Shown: piece by piece, positions 55,362 through 64,000 of the stretch
Position numbering within the stretch: position 1 is the first letter of the stretch
Layout: each line of letters starts with the position of its first letter
Origin: Macrotrachela quadricornifera
Taxonomy: Eukaryota; Rotifera; Eurotatoria; Philodinida; Philodinidae
Direction: 5' to 3'
Length of the DNA: 64,000 nt
Assembly: GCA_022393335.1 (NCBI GenBank)
Contig: JAJEKB010001426.1
Span: 1,015,752 to 1,079,751, forward strand
Program-made: the position numbers and the translations under genes
Notes under the pieces: model-generated
What the model was told of the DNA's origin: nothing
What the model saw: the letters and a program-made list of their open reading frames with translations, nothing else
Database searches by the model: none

Positions 55362-56820
55362 TAAAGTGGCGGAAAAAAGTTTAACAACAAGATTGTTTCT
55401 TCTCTTTTTCTTCACAGACAAGAACCAACGGAATTCTAATGATCAATATAGCCATATAGGCTCTAGAGTTACTAAGTGCATATAAAAAGTTTGGGTAAGT
55501 TCTAATCTGACTGTATGAAAATACACTTTTCTATTTCCTCCAGCAGAAAAAAGTTTAACAACAAAAAGGACACTTCTACATTCTGCATGCTTTACTTTAA
55601 ATGATAAGCTGAGTCTCTTCTTCAAACAACATTATCTAAGAGAATAGAGCATGTCGATGATATCGTGCTAGTTTAATTTGATAAAACTTCAGTAAAAAGT
55701 ATTTCAAAAGTCCACATCGTGAGGTGCTATAGAGCACTGATATTCGCTTTACAGAGAATGTAGTTTTCATAGAGATTTTTAAAAAGTTTTTAAATGAAAC
55801 AAACACAAGTGAGAAGAGCACGAAAAATACGTCGAATGGTGTATTTTCATTATGGAATGAAAATCTACTTCATGAGTTGTGGCGTATTACATCTATAGAG
55901 AAATAGGGGATGGTCTCATTGTCGGAGACATTTGAGTCAATTTTCTTCGCACAATCATTCTCTATGATATTGATTCTGATAGAGCACAAAATTCTCTACA
56001 AAATGATATGCTTTCATGCTATAGAATGCATAAGTATAAAATCAAACTGACAGTTTTTCTGCTTTTATCAAAAAAACTCGCTTATTTGTAGTCTAAACTC
56101 ATCGCAAATCTGTATTGCTTTAAAAGATCGCTTATATCTATTTTAGATGCAGACGTTTCACAGGCTCAAATCATATCATTTTGTAGAGAATTTTGTGCTC
56201 TATCAGAATCAATATCATAGAGAATGATTGTGCGAAGAAAATTGACTCAAATGTCTCCGACAATGAGACCATCCCCTATTTCTCTATAGATGTAATACGC
56301 CACAACTCATGAAGTAGATTTTCATTCCATAATGAAAATACACCATTCGACGTATTTTTCGTGCTCTTCTCACTTGTGTTTGTTTCATTTAAAAACTTTT
56401 TAAAAATCTCTATGAAAACTACATTCTCTGTAAAGCGAATATCAGTGCTCTATAGCACCTCACGATGTGGACTTTTGAAATACTTTTTACTGAAGTTTTA
56501 TCAAATTAAACTAGCACGATATCATCGACATGCTCTATTCTCTTAGATAATGTTGTTTGAAGAAGAGACTCAGCTTATCATTTAAAGTAAAGCATGCAGA
56601 ATGTAGAAGTGTCCTTTTTGTTGTTAAACTTTTTTCTGCTGGAGGAAATAGAAAAGTGTATTTTCATACAGTCAGATTAGAACTTACCCAAACTTTTTAT
56701 ATGCACTTAGTAACTCTAGAGCCTATATGGCTATATTGATCATTAGAATTCCGTTGGTTCTTGTCTGTGAAGAAAAAGAGAAGAAACAATCTTGTTGTTA
56801 AACTTTTTTCCGCCACTTTA
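55362..56820. mobile_element. Near-perfect 1459-bp palindromic element
   Basis: The arms are 55362-56010 and 56172-56820 (649 bp each), with a 161-bp spacer. Corresponding coordinates always sum to 112182, so there are no indels, and the mirrored frames at 55443-55625/56557-56739 and 55636-55821/56361-56546 give identical peptides. The ends read TA-AAGTGGCGGAAAAAAG on both sides; TA next to GGCGGA resembles Tc1/mariner-type termini with a TA target. A sub-repeat, AAAAAAGTTTAACAACAA, occurs at about 55372 and again at 55550 within each arm. There is no transposase; the small open frames are symmetric by-products. Confidence 0.85.
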
Positions 56821-59531
56821 GATGAGTGATAAATACAGTAGTCGCAAAAAGACCCGCCCTCCTAAGAAAATTATCTAAACTTCAATCATTTGGGCTCATA
56901 TTTGTGCTGTAGATAGAACTCAGTGAATCCTGATCACAGAACTAACCCGAGGTCGGTCAGCCTTAGTGCAACGGATTTCGGTGAAAAACATCGTTTTTTA
57001 CAGTGTGCTTCAAAGAAGGCTTTTTGAGCACTTTTCTGGTTCTCAATATTTTGATGCATTACCATTCATCTTCTTATGAAAAAATAAAGCTCCGTATGTC
57101 TATATTGTGTCATAGGCAGGGAACACCAATTCTTTGCAACTTTGAGGCGGTGAAAAAACCTCCATTGTCTGAGACGGTCACAACATATATATCCTCCCTA
57201 TCGATGGCTACAGCAGTGAAATTGTCAGGTAAAATGTGAATAGAGATGAGCAGTCATTGGAGAAAATTTCAAGGCAAATCGTTAAAATTAAGCGGAGCTA
57301 TAGGTCACTTTTCGACGAACTCTATGAACCCTCACGTCAAGACTACGCAAAGATTACTTCATAAACTAGACAAACTGAAATCATTTAGTACAAAACTTTC
57401 ATTGATAATAGAGGCAGCATTGAGCTTTTGAAGGAGGAGTCAAATGACATAAGGTTTGTTTCCTGTGCTGAAATATCCTCGACAGAAGAAAAAATCCATG
57501 TGAATCTTCTTGCTTCTCTGCATGAAGGCTGATCAAGTTCCGATTAGTTCTTATGACTAGGATTCATTGAGTTCTAGATCGTTTTCTTAGATGTTAAGAG
57601 TTTTTGCGATTACTGTAAAATACCTCGACGAGAAAACTTAGGCCTAAAAATTCGTAAGTCACTTACAGATGCTCGAGTTTTCGCCAGGAAAGGCGATTTC
57701 GCGAAAGTAACAATTTGTTATGAAGTTCGATCAGAGATTCTCAGCAACAAGAAATTCGAATATATTCATGATTTCTACACTTAAAGTTTTTTAAAATTTT
57801 TTCAGTATGTTACCAATCCTGGAATGCTATATTTGTATTGGTACATTTCTATTTGAACAGTTACAGATCTGACTTCCGGACATTACTAAAAAAGTGTCAT
57901 ATTTGATCTAAAGTTCGCTCTCAAAAACTTCGAGATATCATCCTTCGTAGTGATGCCAGTATATTTGACTTGATTTTCACGTATTTAATGGACAATTCGT
58001 TCTAAAAATATTTTGATACGCTTCAACATTATCGGTGTATGATATTGGGTGGAATATTGACGCTAAATATAAATTACTACATTTCACTTACTTTACTTTC
58101 CCGGTAAAACTGTCTTAATTTACTTTATCGGCAAAGTAGAATAAAGTAATTAATTTCGCTTTACTTACCTTTTTCGAAGTGAAATATGTGTAAAATGTCA
58201 CTCCTGATTAACCTTAGTTTTTAATTTCAAGCTTATTTACTCATTTGTATCACGAAGATGTTGAAAAGAAAATATGAGTATACAAAACCTAGTTCTTATC
58301 AGGAATATGCATTCTATTTGGCGCAAAAAAAGTGTTTCTATTGAAAAAAGTAGCGTTTGAAAAAGAGCTTTTCAATTTTTAAGTGAAGTATTGTAATAAA
58401 AATCCTTCGGGCAGTATTCATGCGGTAGTATATTTGGTGCTCTGTCTGATTCTACGACTATAGTTTTGGGCCAACTTTGTAGCCGAATGGTGCTGCAAAA
58501 CTTGCATGGTAGCTGCTGCATTTGCCCACGAAATCCGTTATTTACTGAAAGATCGGCTGAATTAGTCTACTATTTAGTTTGGTCAACTCTCATCTACCAA
58601 GACCAGTATCATCGTAAACAGAGCTGATAGAAAGTCTGATATTGGGGCAAGTTCAGCAAAAGTCCTTTTCTGCAAAAGTGAGCTGAAATATAAGCGATGT
58701 TAGGGTTTACATAGCAGTGTTGGCGGTAGCGGTCAATCGGTATAATGATTGTAACGGTGTTCATGGATTCGCGATGTTATTGTGAGGTTTCGTTAAGTGA
58801 ATCAAGATGTAAGATTAAATGCAGCTAATATCGTTAATACAGATATATCTCTATACCGCGAACACTGCTACATTGCTGCGTATATTCATTTCATGATAGA
58901 TTAATGTATTTTTTTCAAGGAACATCATCTTGTCGCAAAATCAAACATTCCATCATATAGAAAATTTTTCTCTTTCAATGTAGACTGAAATCAAATAGGT
59001 TATAGTATATAGGTTTTAGTGGCAAGCGAGATACTACGAATGTTGAAACACGAAATCAACTAACAGAAAAAAGCAGAAGTGTCTCGTTTTTTTTCTCTAC
59101 TTTGCGGCCAATTGTGTAAGCTTTTATTCACAATCTGGCATATTTCAAATTCACTCCAACGGACAGTCACCTCTGTTGTGCATCGAATACAAAAAAAACT
59201 CTGAACGCTTTCTTCATTTCAATATTTTCACGTTAGAAAGCAAAGAAAAGACTAAACATATAAAAACGAGAAAAAAAAGAAATACAAGAACCTTTTCTCG
59301 TGATGTTTTTTTCTTCACATATTTGCTTTGTGTAATGATCATGACTATTTTTGGATGTGTAAGTGTAGGATGCATGTGAGTGTATGGGTGACGAATAAAA
59401 TGTTACACCCACATCCACGCTCGTGTCTAAACCAACCGAGAATTAACTTAACTTCATCATTTTTTGAAAATTTCGTTAGAAAGCGGTTCAATTGAAATTT
59501 TCGTATGTTTTGAACTTCATTCAACCTGTTT
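56821..59531. other. Long stretch, nothing recognised
   Basis: 2.7 kb without a supported gene. Frames of 60-78 codons (57003-57431, 59176-59418) lack domains. About 58080-58170 has short internal complementarity (TTACTTTACTTTCCCGG with a later CGGCAAAGTAGAATAAAG), too weak to call. Confidence 0.4.
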
Positions 59532-59539
59532 TTCTTGAA

Positions 59540-60453
59540 TAGGGTTGGAGCGTTCCCGTTCCTCAGAACACAGAACGCTAGTATCGTTCCCGTTCCAAGA
59601 ACGGGGAGCGCAAGTAACGTTCCCGTTCTAAGAACGGGGAACGCAAGATATGCTTTAATAGTTAAGGACGCGGGAATACAGGATAATGTCCGATCTGGAT
59701 CATGCTAATGATTAGTCCATTTTTAATGTGGTTCAATGCGGAAAAACACGTTTCGCGCTGTAAGCGCTAAATGTCCAAGATGATTTAAACCATATCTGTA
59801 ATAAATATTAAGCAGAAATGCAATAAAAAGATGTTTGATTCGTACAGATTTCATATAACCATATCGACGGAGGTTAAGAATATTAACAGCTATATATTAA
59901 CACAAATTTTTCTTAAATAACTGTAAAGGCTATTATTAAAATGTAATAATGATCGTTGGAGTAGATCACTTTCATCTTAGAAAAACACAAGAGTAGAGCT
60001 TTTATTAGCAAACAACAATTTCATAATGCGTAAGTCATAAAATAGCAACATAGTAGTTTTAACAATGAATTCCTCATATACTAGTAACGGATAACATGAG
60101 ACGCGTTCCCCGTTCTTAGGAACGGGAACGCAATTACCGTTCCCGTTCCTAAGAACGGGGAACGCATAAACACTTATGCATAAAAAGAAAAAAAAGACAA
60201 ACATAAATAGTTTAGTACGTTTAAAAAATGCTGAATATGTGAAATAGGATGCGTTCTCCGTTTATGGAACGGGAACAGTAGTTGCGTTCCCGTTCCAAGA
60301 ACAGGGAACGGAATACTTCTTCTGCATAAGAAGATGATCAAACAAGCATACATGACTTGATACATTTAAAAGATGCTAGAAAAACGTAATATGAGTTGCG
60401 TTCGCGTTCCGTTCCTAGTGAACGCTTAAGAACGGAGAACGCTCCACCCCTAA
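59540..60453. mobile_element. Non-autonomous hAT-like element made of GTTCCCGTTC hairpins
   Basis: The ends are TAGGGTTGGAGCGTTC and, inverted, TTAGGGGTGGAGCGTTC. The exact 8-mer TTCTTGAA flanks both sides (59532-59539 and 60454-60461), the classic hAT target duplication. Near both ends the element carries several palindromic modules of the type GTTCCCGTTC..GAACGGGGAACG (59550-59645, 60100-60165, 60250-60310, 60398-60445). It has no transposase frame. The intact duplication points to a relatively recent insertion. Confidence 0.8.
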
Positions 60454-60461
60454 TTCTTGAA

Positions 60462-61084
60462 CTTTTTATGACTCGAATGGGTGATGCGTCAATATCTCGA
60501 AAACTTAATCTAACAAACATTATAGAATAATCGAAACGAGAAAACAATCTAGATTGTTGTGATTAATCTATTAGAACTTGAAGAAGATATTTGGAAGGAT
60601 ATGATGAATAAAACAAACTGTTTATATGATAAGATATTGCCTGTAACAACAGAGCTATATGTTAAACAAGTTTTTAATATTTGACAGATCTTTGATATGA
60701 TAGATAAAAATAAAGTATACATGAGGAAATGTGCCAAAATTAACCAATCAGCGATCTATTTGTCTTCTCAAGCTTTGTGTGCTAGTTCATATGTATTGCT
60801 TCTGTTTAAACGCACAACTGACATCCACTCATCATCACGATTCGACAATGTCCTGTTGGTATGTGTTGATTTTGTGGATTAATTCAGTTTCACGAACTTC
60901 TAGTTCACCATTTGTGCATCAAATACTTTTGGTTTGTCACGAGATTTATTGATTTATTAGAACGAAAAAATGTTGAAATAACTCTTTGCTAATATTCTCG
61001 ACCAATGGCATACGTTTTTAAAAGAACGAATAGACATTGATCAACAAATATGGGTTCACACTAGAAACAAGTGACTTTAGAGAA
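60462..61084. other. Non-coding, nothing recognised
   Basis: Lies between two elements. Short overlapping frames on both strands have no domain. Confidence 0.45.
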
Positions 61085-61879
61085 TATCCCCGTGTCCGGA
61101 AAGTCCGTGCAACAAGTTTACTGAGGTACAGCGTTACGATTCCAAACAGTGAAGGTAATGAGTTTTGTATCAAATGAAAGCTCGTCAAAAACGGGATTCG
61201 TTGGTACTAAACAGTAAGAGTTATAAAAACTTTTTTAAGTCGAACGTGACAATGCTTTAGACGTTCTATGCGTTTTTTAGCATTGAAAAGCGAGGCATTA
61301 ATAATTCAAATATGAAGTTAAAACTTTTCCTTCGATATTTTTGACATGGTTCGATAGAGCTTGTCGCACTCTAAAAAACTGAGCTTTTGACGCTGCATCT
61401 GATGAGTAGATTCTCAATCGATGGTGAGTATAAAAAGCAATCGAAACAGCTATTTTGATTGAAAAGTCAAATATTTTTCAGGTATGTGAAAACCTGAGTT
61501 TTTCAAGGATTTTTGAGATTTTTCAGTTAATTTCTCGAGTTTTTTATTCGAGAAGACGAGCGTAAACATTTTGCAATACAACCAGTTTTGTAGAGTGTGA
61601 CGAGCTCTATCGAACCACGTCAAAAATATCGAAGGAAAAGTTTTAACTTCATATTTGAATTATTAATGCCTCGCTTTTCAATGCTAAAAAACGCATAGAA
61701 CGTCTAAAGCATTCTCACGTTCGACTTAAAAAAGTTTTTATAACTCTTACTGTTTAGTACCAACGAATCCCGTTTTTGACGAGCTTTCATTTGATACAAA
61801 ACTCATTACCTTCACTGTTTGGAATCGTAACGCTGTACCTCAGTAAACTTGTTGCACGGACTTTCCGGACACGGGGATA
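61085..61879. mobile_element. 795-bp palindromic element, TA-flanked
   Basis: The arms 61085-61381 and 61583-61879 (297 bp) pair with only a few mismatches; paired coordinates sum to 122964. The ends are TATCCCCGTGTCCGGAAAG and its complement, so TA flanks TCCCCGTGTCC on both sides. Internal blocks (ATGAAAGCTCGTCAAAA, TACTAAACAGTAAGAG, TCGATAGAGCTTGTCG) recur in order in the older element at 27582-28273, defining a family. Non-coding. Confidence 0.8.
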
Positions 61880-62149
61880 GTTCTTTATGTAGAAAAATGG
61901 TACAATATAGAACTCTTCTAGACCTCTGGAACCATTTTTTTATTTCACATGGTTTTTAAAATTATCTAGAACCTTTCGATGGTTTATTAATAAGTGGATG
62001 AAACCTTAAAAGGTTTTGGACTTTCGCTAAAACCTTTAATAGTTCCCTATGGCATGCTTTTTTTTAGAGAGTTTTTTGTTTCATTTCGATGTTTTAGTAG
62101 CTCCGCCTGGAATACAGGTAGCACTTTTTCATTATTTAATTTTTCATAA

Positions 62150-62990
62150 TCAAGCTTTAACCGACCTGTCTTAGCTTTCTTTTTTGCGACATTTTAAATG
62201 TATTCGGGTTTTAGCCCTTAGAAGATGATGATCCGTTGCTATTCCGCCAGTTGTGCCCCGATGAGCACGTACATCATGAATACTACTTCGGAATTTCCGA
62301 TTAACAAGTATATAATCGAGCATGTGCCATTTTTTAGTTTTTGGGTGCATCCAAGTTGTTTGATGCACTGATTTATGTGGAAAGAATGTGTTTGTGATCA
62401 CAAATCCATTGAATAGACAGAAATCAACAAGTCGACAACCATTTTGATTTTGTTTATCAATCGCATGTTTTCAACGACACTCGGAGCCGAACTAGCCTGC
62501 TCTAGTCCGACTCTAGCGTTAAAGTCTCCCATTATCAATATGACATCGCCTTTGTTAGTATTATCAATTGATGATTAAAGAGGTTTATAAAACTCATCGC
62601 AAGCTTCAACATCAGCTTTTAAGCCATTTGAAGGGTTCACTGGTGCATAAACAGCTATAACAGTAATTGGTATAGGCTGACATTTAATGCGATCAGTTAC
62701 TATCCTCGAGTTGACTGCTTCCCATGGAGAGCCGAAACTTTTCCAGACATGAGATGCTTTTGGACTCAGACACACGGCAGCATCGTGAGCTGCTCTTGAA
62801 CGGTCCTTTTCCAATGCCCCAGAACAAATAAATGTATATCCACTCACTGTGTAAATACCAAAGTTCGGTATGTTAGTTTCAGCTAATGCTACAACTTCTA
62901 TTTGATATCTTTTTAATTAGCGAACAATTAGTTCCCGCTTAGTGGCACGATAACACGATTTGACATTCTATGATCCAAAACGTGTTATTT
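62150..62990 (-). pseudogene. Decayed endonuclease of a non-LTR retrotransposon
   Basis: Pieces of an apurinic-type endonuclease (exonuclease-endonuclease-phosphatase fold) can be followed on the minus strand in order: TRFGS-stop-NV (normally G-x-W-N-V), VVALAETNIP with the metal-binding Glu, SGYTFICSG, ITVIAVYAPVNPSN, MIGDFNARVG (the GDFN motif), TTWMHPKTKKWHMLDYILV and finally TDHHLLRAK (the D-H motif). Frames change and stops interrupt it, and no reverse transcriptase follows downstream. This kind of endonuclease is found in non-LTR elements and in the domesticated craniofacial-development-protein-2 family. Inactive. Confidence 0.75.
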
Positions 62991-63290
62991 TAGTTGCATC
63001 AACTATATCTATTCGTTCCTTTTCGTTAGTCAAGTATTGTTTTACGTCAAAACAGACGGATGACTACCCAGGTCGAACGAGTCGGACCGTAAACGGTAGT
63101 ATACGGATAAAAAAACGGTATCTATACGGATATCCGACTTTTTTCGTATACTGATAGTAGTTAACGATATAGATACGGATATTTTTTGCAACATTTACAG
63201 ACCGTAATACGGAGTATTGAATTCTGTCCGATAACAGTACTCAGATTACGTCCCGTTTTTAGACGCTTTTTGAAAACTTACTTAACATTC
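62991..63290. other. Non-coding with short repeats
   Basis: Repeated TATACGGAT and ACGGATAT motifs in both orientations between 63095 and 63220, giving local dyads. No gene. Confidence 0.45.
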
Positions 63291-63957
63291 TTATTTTAGA
63301 TTATTATTCTTATTCAATTATGAAATGGTAAGTCTTTAAAAAAAAATTCTTTTTATTTATTTTAGGCTATTTTTCTTATTAAATTATAAAACAACAAATA
63401 TTTTAAAGTATTTCTGTTTCTTTTTATCTATTTTAGATTCGTATTATTATTCAATTATTGAACATTAAGCATTTTAAATCAATTTATTTCTTTTTTGTTT
63501 ATTTTAGATTATTTTTCTTATACAATTGTTAAACAGTAAGTATTTTTAACTATTTCTTTTTTTATCTGTTTTAGATTACTATTCTTATTCAATTATTGAA
63601 CAGTAAGTATTTTTAACTATTTCTTTTTTTATCTATTTTAGATTACTTTTCTTACTGAATTATGGAATAGTAAGTATTTTAAGTCAATTCATTTTTTTAT
63701 CTATTTTAGGTTGGTAATCTTATTCAATTATTGGACAGTAAGTATTATAAATCAATTTCTTTTTTTTGTTTAATTTAGATTATTTTTCTTATACAATTGC
63801 TGAACAGTAAGTATTTTTAACTATTTCTTTTTTTTATCTATTTTAGATTACTTTTCTTATTGAATTATGGAATAGTAAGTATTTTAAGTCAATTCATTTT
63901 TTTTATTTATTTTAGGTTATTATTCTTGCAATGTCATATATATGGGCATGGCCAACG
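63291..63957 (+). repeat. Tandem array of 66-71-bp units shaped like mini-exons
   Basis: Ten units. Each consists of a T-rich tract ending TTTTAG or TTTAG, then a 28-nt block ending in (A/G)A(C/T)A or similar, then GTAAGT. The 28-nt blocks start at 63300, 63366, 63437, 63508, 63575, 63642, 63710, 63779 and 63847. GTAAGT follows seven of the nine; the second is followed by ACAAAT and the third by TTAAGC. The tenth block (63916-63957) is 42 nt, ends in GTAAGA and could encode VIILAMSYIWAWPT. It therefore reads like exon-intron units amplified in tandem. It may be part of a gene that continues beyond the window. Confidence 0.7.
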
Positions 63958-64000
63958 GTAAGATATCCCATTAATGTTTTTTTTCTATTGTAAGGATATA

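Noticed and set aside
55443..56739. Four 60-61-codon frames, in identical pairs
   Set aside because: They are mirror images in the arms of the palindrome and have no domain; symmetric by-products.
60174..60547. Minus-strand frames inside and beside the hAT-like element
   Set aside because: They consist of translated hairpin modules and have no domain.
63291..63957. CRISPR array
   Set aside because: Units are contiguous diverged repeats without unique spacers, and the genome is eukaryotic; no cas genes.

Overview
The window looks like nuclear DNA of a bdelloid rotifer (Adineta/Rotaria-like). It is AT-rich, genes are sparse and carry very short introns (about 50-70 bp where I can model both splice sites), and the gene families are those typical of bdelloids: orphan rhodopsin-like GPCRs, an ADP-ribosyltransferase with TPR repeats, secreted NHL-repeat propellers, F-box proteins, a TRAF-like RING protein, a dynamin/Mx-like GTPase and bacterial-looking genes with no relative nearby. 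This assignment is inference from family recognition; no rRNA or mitochondrial marker is present.

Layout. 1-2950: decayed F-box and TPR fragments and an inverted duplicate of an unknown sequence. 4147-9927: three intact GPCR genes; the two minus-strand ones are tandem paralogues. 10903-12578: a TIR element with a second TIR element nested inside. 13660-15230: a decayed transposase-like gene with four in-frame stops. 16254-18553: a five-exon dynamin-like GTPase. 21254-21775: an intronless GNAT of phosphinothricin-acetyltransferase type, a candidate bacterial acquisition. 23942-25494: ART-TPR gene, followed by an unrecognised internally repetitive protein (26336-27230). 28425-36626: an apparent tandem duplication of an NHL-propeller gene plus an EGF/transmembrane gene; the first unit's EGF/TM half survives only as a decayed tail and a MULE transposase remnant lies between. 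37705-38541: RING protein. 44497-45514: a three-exon gene for a secreted protein joining a YbaY-like domain to a potato-inhibitor-I domain, the most unusual gene here. 45770-54165: repeat-rich and almost gene-free. 54342-55289: F-box gene with a 1.46 kb near-perfect palindrome 72 bp upstream. 59540-61879: two further inverted-repeat elements, one flanked by an 8-bp duplication. 62150-62990: decayed non-LTR endonuclease. 63291-63957: a tandem array in which every unit looks like a 28-nt exon between splice sites.

The genes do not form a pathway. Several have protein-interaction, sensory or defence-type roles by family (GPCRs, ART, Mx-like GTPase, secreted inhibitor, RING). The density of non-autonomous elements, gene fragments and bacterial-like genes resembles what is described for bdelloid subtelomeric regions. 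At several genes a splice-acceptor-like sequence sits directly before the start codon with no obvious donor, which fits the spliced-leader trans-splicing reported for bdelloids.
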